Source: Candidatus Trichofilum aggregatum (GTDB taxonomy: Bacteria > Chloroflexota > Anaerolineae > Promineifilales > Promineifilaceae). From it: a DNA stretch of 40,633 nt. Below the pieces are notes generated by a model that was given only the letters and a program-made list of their open reading frames with translations, did no database searches and was not told where the DNA came from. Of the stretch, positions 20,576 through 28,402 are shown one piece after another (position 1 is the stretch's first letter; each line of letters opens with the position of its first letter). The position numbers were made by a program, and so were the translations under genes. Where the stretch lies: the NCBI GenBank assembly GCA_016716885.1, contig JADJUV010000133.1:1-40633 (forward strand). Direction: 5' to 3'.

Positions 20576-20743
20576 AAGCGACTGAGGTATGGTAATTGAC
20601 GGAAGAGAGGATTGTACCCTGAGGCTTGTTTTAAACCGATAATGATTTGCCGGACCCCCCTACCCTCTTTTGGACATGGTTGTGTTGTCCTACGCAAGAA
20701 TTAAAACTAGTTCTGTCAAAGATTTTGTTTGTAGTGACCGCTT

Positions 20744-20767
20744 TAGCGGGCTGGTGCTAGCCCGCTA
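20744..20767. repeat. Short perfect hairpin TAGCGGGCT/AGCCCGCTA
   Basis: Nine-base perfect arms (20744-20752, 20759-20767) with a six-base loop in the spacer upstream of parA. It could be a terminator for an upstream transcript or part of a partition or regulatory site. Confidence 0.5.
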
Positions 20768-20799
20768 TTGAAGATTTCCGAAATAACACGGGCATAGAG

Positions 20800-20864
20800 A
20801 GGAGTGAGCACGCCCACGTGCGAACGGGTATACACCAGGCGGCACGTAGGCGTGCCTTACTCCT
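20800..20864. repeat. 65-bp imperfect palindrome upstream of parA
   Basis: AGGAGTGAGCACGCCCACGT at the left (from 20800) pairs with the complement of GGCACGTAGGCGTGCC plus TTACTCCT at the right (20841-20864), with a few mismatches and one bulge. It is the largest palindrome in the parA upstream region and does not match the chromosomal parS consensus. It may be a dispersed element or a plasmid-type centromere. The rest of 20576-21194 contains only a GGGTAACC..GGTTGCCC repeat at 21057-21079. Confidence 0.5.
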
Positions 20865-21056
20865 CAATACCCGTATTAATTTGTTAAGCCTCAATAACCG
20901 TTGGCGAAATCTGCACAATATTCAAATTGAGAATTGCTGTTCTCTAGAACAAACGTTGGACGGAGCTACTGGTTTATTATATCCTTGTGCCAGTTGTTTC
21001 TTGGGGAATTCGCGGGGTGCGGCTAAATGGTGGGCTGGTCTTGTGTCTGCCCCATC

Positions 21057-21079
21057 GTGGGTAACCACAAGGGTTGCCC
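21057..21079. repeat. GGGTAACCACAAGGGTTGCCC intergenic palindrome
   Basis: GGGTAACC and GGTTGCCC form a short inverted repeat around ACAAG. I recall similar GGGCAACCACAAGGGTTGCCC spacers from other Chloroflexota, which would make it a dispersed family; only one copy is seen here. Confidence 0.4.
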
Positions 21080-21194
21080 TACAACTCCTATACATCCTCT
21101 AAAATCCTGAAGATTCAAAAACCTTCCAATGAGGGGATTTCATAGTCGCCGCAAATGCGTAGACCCCGTGTAATTTAGCCTAGTGGAGACCACA

Positions 21195-21992
21195 ATGACC
21201 CGCATTATTGCCATTGCCAATCAAAAAGGTGGAACTGGCAAAACCACCAGCACCATTAATCTGGTAGCCGGGCTGGCCCGGCGCCAGCAGCGCACGTTGT
21301 TAGTTGATATGGATCCCCAGGCAAATGCAACGGCCGTGTTTCTTGGGGTTCCTTTTGCCGCTGGCCCCCGTCAACCCAATATCAATACGGTTTACGAGCT
21401 TCTTGTGAATCAGGTGGCTGCCTCTCAGGCGTTGCATCGGATTACGTTGCGGCCTCTGACGGGTGATACGATACCTGCCACGATGGATATCTTGCCAGCC
21501 CATCTTGATCTGGCTTCGGCAGAATTAGAATTGGTAAACGCCTTTGAGCGAGAACGTCGCCTGCGACAGGCATTGGAGCCGATTCAGCGACATTACGATT
21601 TCATCGTTATTGACTGTCCCCCAAGCCTGGGATTATTAACTGTGAATGCTTTGATGACGGCTACCGAAGTGTTGATTCCAGTGGATACGGGTGTTTTCCC
21701 CATTATTGGCCTGAACCTGCTGCGACGCACCATTCAAATGGTGAGTCAGGCCAATATCCATCTACGCATTGCCGGTATCATTCCTACCCTGACTGATAGA
21801 ACCGCACTTTCTCGTGATACCCATGAGGAGTTAGCGACCACCTTCGGCGAACTTCTTTTACCGGCGATTCCGCGCCGGGTTGCCATAGGGGAAGCCCATG
21901 CCGCCGGGCTTGATATTTTTGCCTATGACCCCCAGGGCGATAGCCGTGTCGCGTATGGTGAATTAGTAGCGGAGGTGATTCGCCGTGGCTAA
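21195..21992 (+). CDS. parA: ParA-family partition ATPase
   Basis: A ParA/Soj ATPase of 265 residues that would position DNA together with ParB. The start ATG 21195 follows GGAG at 21185-21188; an in-frame GTG at 21183 is less likely. The deviant Walker A is KGGTGKTT (11-18) in the usual NQKGGTGKTT context, followed by LVDMDPQANAT and Walker B FIVIDCPPSLGLL, then ALMTATEVLIPV. The short N-terminus without an HTH fits chromosomal or type Ib ParA. It overlaps parB by eight bases, so the two are translationally coupled. There are no frameshifts and no GCGGCCGC within the gene, unlike its neighbours. Confidence 0.95.
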   Translation: MTRIIAIANQKGGTGKTTSTINLVAGLARRQQRTLLVDMDPQANATAVFLGVPFAAGPRQPNINTVYELLVNQVAASQALHRITLRPLTGDTIPATMDILPAHLDLASAELELVNAFERERRLRQALEPIQRHYDFIVIDCPPSLGLLTVNALMTATEVLIPVDTGVFPIIGLNLLRRTIQMVSQANIHLRIAGIIPTLTDRTALSRDTHEELATTFGELLLPAIPRRVAIGEAHAAGLDIFAYDPQGDSRVAYGELVAEVIRRG

Positions 21993-23229
21993 GAAAAAAA
22001 CCAGCTTGTCCAGCACATTGTTCCAAGATATTAACCCCTACGGACAGAGTCAATTGCCTGTTTTGGATGCTGCTCAGGCAATGACCTATCAAATTTCGAC
22101 CATTTTGCCCGATCCTGATCAGCCCCGGCAGTTACTACCGTTAGATTATTTAGAAGCGTTATGGAAAGGACAATGGACGCCTGAGGAAGCGTTGCAAGCC
22201 TGGTTGGTAGCGGGGGGTAATGGGGAAGCCCGGAAAATTGCCAAGTTGCGTGAGCTAGCCGACAGCATTGCCCAACATGGTTTGATTAATCCTATCACGG
22301 TGCGCTCGCCTGCCGCTGATGAACAAACACCGATTGGGGTTCGTTTTGTTATTATCACCGGTGAAAGGCGTTATTGGGCCCATGTGTTGCTGGCGATTGA
22401 GGGACGTGAAATCAAACATGGGGATGGGTCACAAGCGCCGGGCCAGATTCAAGCGGTTGTTAGTGCTCCGGGTATTTTGATTCGTGCCCATCAACTTATT
22501 GAAAATTTGCAGCGCGAAGACATAAACGCAATTGAGAAAGCCTGGGGTTTGTGGGCGTTGCGATATGAACTCTCCGGGGTGAACTATCGTTCACCTTTTG
22601 TGGCTGGCGGAGCCGTTGCGGAGCCGGAAGCCTGGGTGGAACGCGGGGGTGAAACAGAAGCAGATGAAGTATCAGCCCATGCTTCGCTTGTGCCGTGGAA
22701 AACTGTGTGTGAGACGGTGGGAGTTTCTTCACGCTACCGCATTTATTTAACGAATGTGCTTCAGTTGTCCCGAGAAGCGCAAATCATTATTCAACAATAT
22801 GATCTGGCCGAGATGGTGATCAGGCCGGTGGTGCAGAAACTTCGCCCATATCCTGAGTTGCAGTTGCAGGCATTGCAGCAGATTGTGGCCTGGCAAGAGG
22901 CCAATGCGCAGGATACCGATGAGCGGCGGGATGTGACCCGGGCGGCTGAATCGCTGGTGGAGCAGTTATTACGACAGAAGGATGTCGCGGCCGCGCCCGT
23001 CAGCTTTGGGTTATCGACAACTAATTTGCCCACTGTGCGCACTTTACACAAAGGGTTGTATCGGGTGTTACGTCTGTTGCAACCGCTAGACGAAAAAGAG
23101 CTAACCCAAATGGCTCATGAGATGAGCCAGAGTAAAGATGCGGACAGTGTGTTTCAGGAGTTAACAACCCTGCAACAAAAGCTGGCCTTTCTCCTGGCGC
23201 AGGTGCAAGAGTCACAAGAGAGTCGTTAG
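21985..23229 (+). CDS. parB: ParB-like DNA-binding partition protein
   Basis: A 414-residue ParB-like protein, starting GTG 21985 inside the end of parA. Recognisable elements are LPDPDQPRQLLP (the ParB strand normally followed by helix 1), LRELADSIAQHGLINPITVR, box II IITGERRYWAHVL and box III LIENLQREDINAIEKAWGL. Between the QPR strand and LRELADSI lies an insertion of about 40 residues (WKGQWTPEEALQAWLVAGG) not found in canonical ParB. A second insertion after ENLQREDIN..ALRYEL (about 50 residues, acidic) precedes the HTH-like VCETVGVSSRYRIYLTNVLQ. The CTP-binding GERR core is intact. The C-terminal third is helical. It is probably a plasmid- or element-type ParB; the site it binds is not identified. 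Confidence 0.88.
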   Translation: MAKKKTSLSSTLFQDINPYGQSQLPVLDAAQAMTYQISTILPDPDQPRQLLPLDYLEALWKGQWTPEEALQAWLVAGGNGEARKIAKLRELADSIAQHGLINPITVRSPAADEQTPIGVRFVIITGERRYWAHVLLAIEGREIKHGDGSQAPGQIQAVVSAPGILIRAHQLIENLQREDINAIEKAWGLWALRYELSGVNYRSPFVAGGAVAEPEAWVERGGETEADEVSAHASLVPWKTVCETVGVSSRYRIYLTNVLQLSREAQIIIQQYDLAEMVIRPVVQKLRPYPELQLQALQQIVAWQEANAQDTDERRDVTRAAESLVEQLLRQKDVAAAPVSFGLSTTNLPTVRTLHKGLYRVLRLLQPLDEKELTQMAHEMSQSKDADSVFQELTTLQQKLAFLLAQVQESQESR

Positions 23230-23534
23230 CTGCACCTATTGGCCCGCCTTAAGCTGGCCCAAGCCCGCCCCTTGCCTTCGACAAGCTCAGGTAACGGCCT
23301 GGCAGTTACGAACAAGTTCGATAGGGCAGCTTACGGCGAACAAGTAAATTTACATAATATTGCGTACTTGGAGTGGGATCAATGGTGTATGAGGGTGGAG
23401 CCGTTCATTTGGTGTGACCAGAACAACCAGAGCACCTTGTAGGTCAATTTCTTGCACAGGGAAAAGAAAAGTATGCCCGGATTTGGGTTAGGCCCGAAAC
23501 TTAATAACAACCTGCTCCCTCACCGAGGTTTATC
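23230..23534. other. Spacer with TTCGACAAGCTCAGG repeat
   Basis: This spacer between parB and the sugar-acid operon contains CCTTCGACAAGCTCAGG at 23275-23291, a word I know as a widely dispersed intergenic repeat in many bacteria. No terminator or strong promoter is evident, although the operon promoter should lie here. Confidence 0.4.
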
Positions 23535-24608
23535 ATGAGTTCTAGTCCATCTCTAGTGATTGTGGGTGGTTACGCTCCGGTTGATGAACCGGGCATTTAT
23601 CTATTTCATTTTGACGAGGCGAGCGGTGGGTTGACGGCTCACGGCAGCTATACCGGCATCACCAATCCCTCATTTCTGGTGCATCATCCGCGGCAACCGT
23701 GGTTATATGCGGTAGCGGAGACGAGTGAACATGGAGATGGCTTACCAGGAGCAGTGTGGGCGTTGCGCTTCGCGGCCGCGTCCTCAACTTTGCACCCCAT
23801 CAACCATCAACTTAGCGGGGGCGATCACCCCTGCCACTTACAGATGGACAGGGCCGGTCGGTGGTTGTTGGTATCCAATTACAGCGGCGGTTCGGTGGCG
23901 GTGTTGCCCATTCTGGCCGATGGGGCCTTGGGTGAACGAACTGACCTGGTGCAACATGAAGGCCACAGTGTGCGCCCTGACCGGCAGGAAAAGGCTCATG
24001 CCCATTCGGCCCGCTTTAGCCCGGATGAGCGGTTCGTGTTGGTGGCTGACCTGGGGCTAGACGAGGTTCGGTTGTATGCGTTTGATTCTCAAGCGGGCCA
24101 ATTGACTCCCCATAGCCATGTGGCGACTCGTCCCGGAGCGGGTCCCCGCCATATGACCTTTCATCCCCGCGGCCGCACCCTCTATGTCGCCAATGAGTTA
24201 AACAACACGGTCACGGTCTATGGTTATGACGCGGCCGCGGGCCAATTGCAAGAGCGCCAAACCCTGGATACCCTGCCGCCCGATGTGCCTGACAACATCG
24301 TGGCCGACATTCACCTTGATGCGTCGGGTCAGCGGTTGTATGTCTCTAACCGGGGGCATAACAGCCTATCGGTTTTTAACGTGGAGCCGGATGAACAATT
24401 AACCCCGTTGGCCGTGGCTTCCTGTGGGGGCAACTGGCCGCGCCATTTTAGTCTGACGCCGCGCGGCCGCGGCGTACTCGTCGCCAATCAATATAGCCAT
24501 CAGGTGTCGGTTTTGCCCTTGTTGGCTGGCCCCGAAGCCATTGGTCCCTTGATTGCCCAGGTTACCGTTCCTCGCCCGTCTTGTGTGATAAGCCAGCCAG
24601 AAAAATAG
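23535..24608 (+). CDS. Lactonase family beta-propeller protein (6-phosphogluconolactonase-like)
   Basis: A 357-residue seven-bladed propeller of the YkgB/PF10282 lactonase family, which hydrolyses sugar-acid lactones. The start ATG 23535 follows GAGG. Repeated blade motifs include PSFLVHHPRQPWLYAVAE, GDHPCHLQMDRAGRWLLVSN, KAHAHSARFSPDERFVLVAD, GPRHMTFHPRGRTLYVANEL and NWPRHFSLTPRGRGVLVANQ, with the HAHS and GPRHM segments lining the active site in the family. It heads the operon with the dehydrogenase at 24649. The context suggests that its substrate is the aldarolactone made by that enzyme, not 6-phosphogluconolactone. Some relatives act on other lactones. The gene is intact and carries four GCGGCCGC copies. 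Confidence 0.92.
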   Translation: MSSSPSLVIVGGYAPVDEPGIYLFHFDEASGGLTAHGSYTGITNPSFLVHHPRQPWLYAVAETSEHGDGLPGAVWALRFAAASSTLHPINHQLSGGDHPCHLQMDRAGRWLLVSNYSGGSVAVLPILADGALGERTDLVQHEGHSVRPDRQEKAHAHSARFSPDERFVLVADLGLDEVRLYAFDSQAGQLTPHSHVATRPGAGPRHMTFHPRGRTLYVANELNNTVTVYGYDAAAGQLQERQTLDTLPPDVPDNIVADIHLDASGQRLYVSNRGHNSLSVFNVEPDEQLTPLAVASCGGNWPRHFSLTPRGRGVLVANQYSHQVSVLPLLAGPEAIGPLIAQVTVPRPSCVISQPEK

Positions 24609-24648
24609 AGCTTTTACGAAAGAGCTTGAGATATTAACAGGAATTACC

Positions 24649-25488
24649 ATGCACCTTGCTGTCACTGGCGGCCGCGGCCGCATCGGCGCGGCCGTCATCA
24701 AATTAGCGTTGTCACAGGGGCATCGCCTCGTCAATATTGACCGCGAGGCCCCGGCTGAGGCTCAATCTGAGGTTTGCTACATTAACGCTGATCTCACCGA
24801 TTATGCGGCCTTTGAACGAGCAATCCGGGGCTGTGAGGCGTTAATTCACCTGGCGGCTATCCCCCAGCCGTTCGTCCAACCGGATCATGTGGTACACAAT
24901 AACAATGTGGTTGCCAGTTACAATGCGTTAGCCGCGGCCGCGAGCCTGGGCATTCAGCGTGTCTGTCTGGCCTCTAGTATCAATGCCACCGGAGCCTTTT
25001 TCAGTCGCAGGCCCCACTATGATTACTTTCCGCTAGATGAGCACCATCCCACTTACAACGAAGACCCGTACAGCCTGTCGAAATGGCTGGCTGAACAGCA
25101 GGCTGACTCGTTTGCCCGGCGGTATGAAGGGATGGTCATTGGCAGTTTGCGTCTACACGGAACCCGTCCGGAGCGGCCGCCAACGCCAGACCCGGATAGT
25201 GAACGAGCCAGGTTAGCGGCAAAGCAATTGTGGGGATATACGCGGCTGGACGCGGCCGCGCACGCCTGCCTGCTCAGCGTCACAGCCGACTTCCGCGGAC
25301 ACGAGCGGTTTTACATCGTGGCCCCAGAAACGATGATGGATGTACCTTCAATGGACTTGAAAACCCGTTTCTTCCCCGATGTCCCTGTGCGCGGCAACCT
25401 GAGTGGCTACCAGGGGTTTTTTGATTGTACCCGAGCCGAACGGCTGTTGGGCTGGAAACACGACGAGCCTGGAGTTGTGGCTGAGTGA
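24649..25488 (+). CDS. NAD-dependent epimerase/dehydratase family, probable uronate dehydrogenase
   Basis: An extended SDR of 279 residues. The NAD site GGRGRIG is at 7-13, the acidic residue that selects NAD is in IDREAP, and the catalytic set is Ser110 (LASSINA), Tyr141 and Lys145 (YSLSK). IHLAAIPQP, NNNVVASYNAL and SLRLHGTRP match uronate dehydrogenases, which oxidise D-glucuronate or D-galacturonate to the aldarolactone. The length is also right for that family (265-280). ATG 24649 follows AGGA at good spacing and lies 40 bases after the lactonase stop. The pairing of dehydrogenase and lactonase supports the call; other sugar epimerase-like roles remain possible. Confidence 0.85.
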   Translation: MHLAVTGGRGRIGAAVIKLALSQGHRLVNIDREAPAEAQSEVCYINADLTDYAAFERAIRGCEALIHLAAIPQPFVQPDHVVHNNNVVASYNALAAAASLGIQRVCLASSINATGAFFSRRPHYDYFPLDEHHPTYNEDPYSLSKWLAEQQADSFARRYEGMVIGSLRLHGTRPERPPTPDPDSERARLAAKQLWGYTRLDAAAHACLLSVTADFRGHERFYIVAPETMMDVPSMDLKTRFFPDVPVRGNLSGYQGFFDCTRAERLLGWKHDEPGVVAE

Positions 25489-25569
25489 TTCTGAAAGACC
25501 CATGTCATTGTCACCCCACACCCGTTAGTACCTTACGAGTTAACTTCTTGGTCCGTGAGCAAAGTTTAA

Positions 25570-25631
25570 CCGCAGATTTAGGGGATTAACGCAGATTTCT
25601 TTAATCAGCGAAAATCGGCGTTAATCTGCGG
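25570..25631. repeat. CCGCAGATT...AATCTGCGG dispersed palindrome
   Basis: Inverted arms CCGCAGATT (25570-25578) and AATCTGCGG (25623-25631), with GATTAACGCAGATTT and GGCGTTAATCTGCGG words between them. This is the style of dispersed spacer repeat seen in many environmental bacteria. It lies between the dehydrogenase and RraA-like genes and does not appear to encode anything. Confidence 0.6.
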
Positions 25632-25678
25632 ATAAATTTTCTGGTTTATCCAGGTTAGGGTTTGAGCGAGTAAACCAT

Positions 25679-26494
25679 ATGCACATTCAACCTTCCCGCG
25701 ACGATTTAGTACAACTGACGCACCTGAACCCGTTTGACCGCTTTGCCGATGGGCGGCCGCACGTGCCCGATGACCTTCTGGAGCGGCTGAAACAGGTCAC
25801 CACCGAAGAAGCCTGGGGCGTGTTAAGAAATCATGGTTATCACCGTCAATTTGAGGGCCACTGGATGCAAACCCATCCGGGCACCATTCTGGTGGGAAGG
25901 GCGGTCACGGCCCAATTTTTGCCCCATCGCCCCGACTACCACCAGGCCATCCAGCAGGCGGGCCTGGCCGAAGGACGGAGCCACATTGGCGGCCAGAACT
26001 CCTGGATTATCGAGACGCTCCAGCTTCATGATGTGATGGTGGTAGACATCTTTGGCAAGGTAAAAGATGGCACCGTAGTGGGTGACAACTTGGGGACAGC
26101 CGTACAGACTCGCACGCGGGCGGGAGCGGTCATTGACGGCGGCATTCGTGATTATCAGGGGTTGGTACAACTTAATGAGGTGAACTTTTTCATGCGGGGT
26201 GTCGATCCCACGGCTATCGCCGATGTCACCCTGGCGGGTCTTAACATCCCCATCCGCTTGGGCGGTGTGACTGTGTTACCCGGTGATGTCGTTCTGGGTA
26301 CACCCACCGGCGTCATTTTTATTCCGCCCCATCTGGTGCAGGAAGTTGTGGAACAAAGTGAGGCCATTCGGGTGCGCGATGAGTTTGGCAAGTTGCGCTT
26401 GAGTCAAGGCAAGTACACCAGTGGCGAAATTGATGTACCCACCTGGCGTGAGGACATCGAAGCCGATTTTCAAGCCTGGCAACAGGCTGGGTGA
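25679..26494 (+). CDS. RraA-like family protein, probable class II-type aldolase
   Basis: A 271-residue member of the RraA/HMG-aldolase family (dimethylmenaquinone methyltransferase-like fold). Despite the RraA name, many members are metal-dependent aldolases that cleave oxo-acids to pyruvate. Visible signature: VVGDN (Gly135-Asp136-Asn137 region), then RTRAGAVIDGGIRDYQG (Arg147, Asp153, Arg157, Asp158), then DVVLGTPTGVIFIPPH. These are the substrate and metal-binding residues of the family. It is about 50 residues longer than classical RraA, with an N-terminal extension (residues 1-40) as in sugar-acid-linked paralogues. It lies between the dehydrogenase and the dehydratase, so it probably cleaves the dehydrated product. 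The gene is intact. No strong ribosome site is seen. Confidence 0.87.
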   Translation: MHIQPSRDDLVQLTHLNPFDRFADGRPHVPDDLLERLKQVTTEEAWGVLRNHGYHRQFEGHWMQTHPGTILVGRAVTAQFLPHRPDYHQAIQQAGLAEGRSHIGGQNSWIIETLQLHDVMVVDIFGKVKDGTVVGDNLGTAVQTRTRAGAVIDGGIRDYQGLVQLNEVNFFMRGVDPTAIADVTLAGLNIPIRLGGVTVLPGDVVLGTPTGVIFIPPHLVQEVVEQSEAIRVRDEFGKLRLSQGKYTSGEIDVPTWREDIEADFQAWQQAG

Positions 26495-26497
26495 GGG

Positions 26498-26549
26498 GGA
26501 ACTCTGGGAACTCTAGGAACTCTAGGAACTCTGGGAACTCTCGGAACTT
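26498..26549. repeat. Tandem repeat GGAACTCTR, 9-bp unit x 5.8
   Basis: Five complete nine-base units (GGAACTCTG/A/A/G/C) and a partial sixth begin three bases after the RraA-like stop. The reverse-complement word GAGTTCC builds the arrays at 28201 and 39701. Confidence 0.95.
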
Positions 26550-26602
26550 GCCACCTGCCACTCTGCCACCTGCCACTCTGCCACCTGCCCCTCTGCCACC
26601 TT
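26550..26602. repeat. Tandem repeat GCCACCTGCCACTCT, 15-bp unit x 3.5
   Basis: Directly follows the GGAACTC array. Three units (the third with one change) and a partial fourth fill the spacer up to the ribosome binding region of the dehydratase gene (GGAG near 26610). Confidence 0.95.
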
Positions 26603-26618
26603 CTTACCGGAGAACCCT

Positions 26619-27932
26619 ATGTCCAACATTCTTGATATTGCCAGACCAGAAGATCATGTTCGCACCTATAGTCGGCCCAGTGACTTGAAAATCACCGATT
26701 TGCGCACGGTGACAGTGGGGTGGGATGGGTGGCGATTTACGCTGATTCGCCTGGACACCAATCAGGGTCTATGCGGTTACGGTGAAGTACGTGATGGGGC
26801 GGGTAAAAGTTATGCGCTCACGCTTAAGAAGCGGCTAATAGGCGAAAACCCGTGTCAGGTAGACAAACTATTCCGTAAAATCAAACAGTTTGGTCACCAT
26901 GCCCGGCAGGGCGGCGGGGTCTCGGCGGTGGAGATGGCGCTGATGGATTTGGCGGGTAAGGCGTATAACGTGCCCGCTTATATGTTGGCCGGGGGCAAGT
27001 TTCGCGACCGGATTCGCATGTATTGTGACACGCCCAACGAGCCGACGGGTGAGGCGATGGGGCACAAGTTGGCCGAGCGGTGGGAACGGGGGTTTACCTT
27101 GCTGAAAATGGACGTGGGTATTGCTTCACTGATGGGTGTTAAGGGAGCGCTTTCCTGGCCGTTGGGTGTGTTGCCCGATGATCCGGTGGCCCACCACGAT
27201 GGGCGCGATATTCGCCACATTATGCACCCATTTAGCCATGTGCGGCTGACACAGAAGGGAATTGCCCTGCTGTGTGATTATGTGGCTGAGGTGCGGGCCA
27301 TCATTGGTGATGAGGTTCCCCTGGCGGTGGATCATTTCGGCCACATTGGGTTGGATGATTGTCTCCGGTTGGGGCAGGCATTGGAGCCTTTTAACCTGGC
27401 CTGGCTGGAGGATATGGTTCCCTGGCAATACACGGAGCAATGGAGCCAACTGGAACGAGCGTTGCATACGCCGGTGTGTACGGGTGAGGATATTTACTTG
27501 AAAGAAGGTTTTTTGCCGCTCTTACAGGCGCGAGCGGTCAATATTATTCACCCTGATCTGGCGACAAGTGGCGGGATTTTGGAAACGAAGAAGATTGGGG
27601 ATTTAGCGCAGGATGCGGGTATTAGTATGGCCCTGCACATGGCGGGAACGCCGATTAGTACGATGGCGAGTGTGCACTGCGCGGCCGCGACCGAAAACTT
27701 CATTGGCCTGGAGCATCATTTTACCGATGTGCCCTTCTGGAATGATTTCATTGATGGTGTGCCCAAACCCATCATCCAAAATGGTTTCATCCCTGTACCC
27801 GACGGGCCGGGGTTAGGTTTTACGATTAATGAAGAGGCGCTCAAAGCCCATCTGCTCCCCGATGACCCTGGTTTTTTTGAGCCAACAGCCCACTGGGATA
27901 ACGAGAAAAGCTGGGATCGTTTGTGGTCGTAA
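26619..27932 (+). CDS. Enolase-superfamily (mandelate racemase/muconate lactonizing) sugar-acid dehydratase
   Basis: A 437-residue enzyme, last gene of the sugar-acid operon. Metal ligands are Asp238 (LAVDHFGHIG), Glu264 (AWLEDMVPW) and Glu290 (CTGEDIY), with the exact 26/26 spacing of the superfamily. Lys163 (LLKMDVG) and His340 (ALHMAGTP) are the candidate acid/base residues. The capping domain is at 20-120, with GYGEVRDGAGKSYAL. Such enzymes abstract the proton alpha to a carboxylate and dehydrate acids like gluconate, galactonate or galactarate, or act as galactarolactone cycloisomerase. The N-terminal LDIARPEDHVRTYSRPSDLK tail and the C-terminal FFEPTAHWDNEKSWDRLWS are distinctive. Which acid is used cannot be told from sequence alone. 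The gene is intact and starts after GGAG. Confidence 0.9.
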   Translation: MSNILDIARPEDHVRTYSRPSDLKITDLRTVTVGWDGWRFTLIRLDTNQGLCGYGEVRDGAGKSYALTLKKRLIGENPCQVDKLFRKIKQFGHHARQGGGVSAVEMALMDLAGKAYNVPAYMLAGGKFRDRIRMYCDTPNEPTGEAMGHKLAERWERGFTLLKMDVGIASLMGVKGALSWPLGVLPDDPVAHHDGRDIRHIMHPFSHVRLTQKGIALLCDYVAEVRAIIGDEVPLAVDHFGHIGLDDCLRLGQALEPFNLAWLEDMVPWQYTEQWSQLERALHTPVCTGEDIYLKEGFLPLLQARAVNIIHPDLATSGGILETKKIGDLAQDAGISMALHMAGTPISTMASVHCAAATENFIGLEHHFTDVPFWNDFIDGVPKPIIQNGFIPVPDGPGLGFTINEEALKAHLLPDDPGFFEPTAHWDNEKSWDRLWS

Positions 27933-27971
27933 TGCGCTAACCCGGACAAGCCAGACAACGAACGTAGAGGG

Positions 27972-28027
27972 GCAGGGTTGCAGGGTTGCAGAGTCGCAGA
28001 GTCGCAGAGTGGCAGAGTGGCAGAGGG
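27972..28027. repeat. Tandem repeat GCAGRGTN, 8-bp unit x 7
   Basis: Seven consecutive eight-base units: GCAGGGTT twice, GCAGAGTC twice, GCAGAGTG twice, then GCAGAGGG. The doublets suggest stepwise duplication. It lies 40 bases after the dehydratase stop. Confidence 0.95.
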
Positions 28028-28200
28028 GCACGAAACGATTTTATTTTGCCACCCAGCAATTCAAAATTTAGTTGAAGAAAAAAAAAATTTGTGCATCTGT
28101 GGAAAAATTTCATTCATCCTGGTGAGGCCCCCATGGGAACTCCTACGAAAATAGCCACTGAAGAATGAAACACGGATAAGAAGGAACACGGATAAAGAAG

Positions 28201-28402
28201 GAGTTCCTAGAGTTCCTCTGAGTTCCTACGAGTTCCCGGCGGTTTTCATCCCTCTTGGTGCGCCGAAGCATCCCGTTCACCTGGCTCGTCGGGATTCTTC
28301 CTCGAAGACTCGTCAGAATGACAGTTCAAGCGTTTTGGTTAATTACCGAATCAATTGAGAACTGCTCTTTGCCACTCTGCCCCTTGCCCCTTTGCCCCTC
28401 TT
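28201..28402. repeat. GAGTTCCTA array and TGCCCCTT array in convergent spacer
   Basis: 28201-28237 holds four units of GAGTTCC with two or three spacer bases, the reverse complement of the array at 26498. 28368-28400 holds CTGCCCCTTGCCCCTTTGCCCCT-like units with a period near 8. The rest of the spacer 27933-28401 includes two GGATAA/CACGGATA words near 28171 and 28187 and an A-rich run at 28078-28088; no gene and no clear terminator are seen. Confidence 0.85.

Noticed and set aside
20818..21102. A 94-codon open frame upstream of parA
   Set aside because: It begins inside a large palindrome, has no ribosome site, and its product has no recognisable pattern; the region looks like repeat-rich spacer.
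10938..23229. An integrated mobile element with integrase and att sites
   Set aside because: Antirepressor, ATPase and parAB are suggestive, but no integrase, transposase or flanking direct repeats can be seen in the window.
21000..23300. A canonical parS site (TGTTTCACGTGAAACA) near parAB
   Set aside because: I looked through the spacers and the gene ends and saw no match or near match; only CACGTG within the 20800-20864 palindrome.
26498..28402. CRISPR array at the regularly repeated spacers
   Set aside because: Units are 8-15 bases and contiguous, with no unique spacers, and no cas genes are present.
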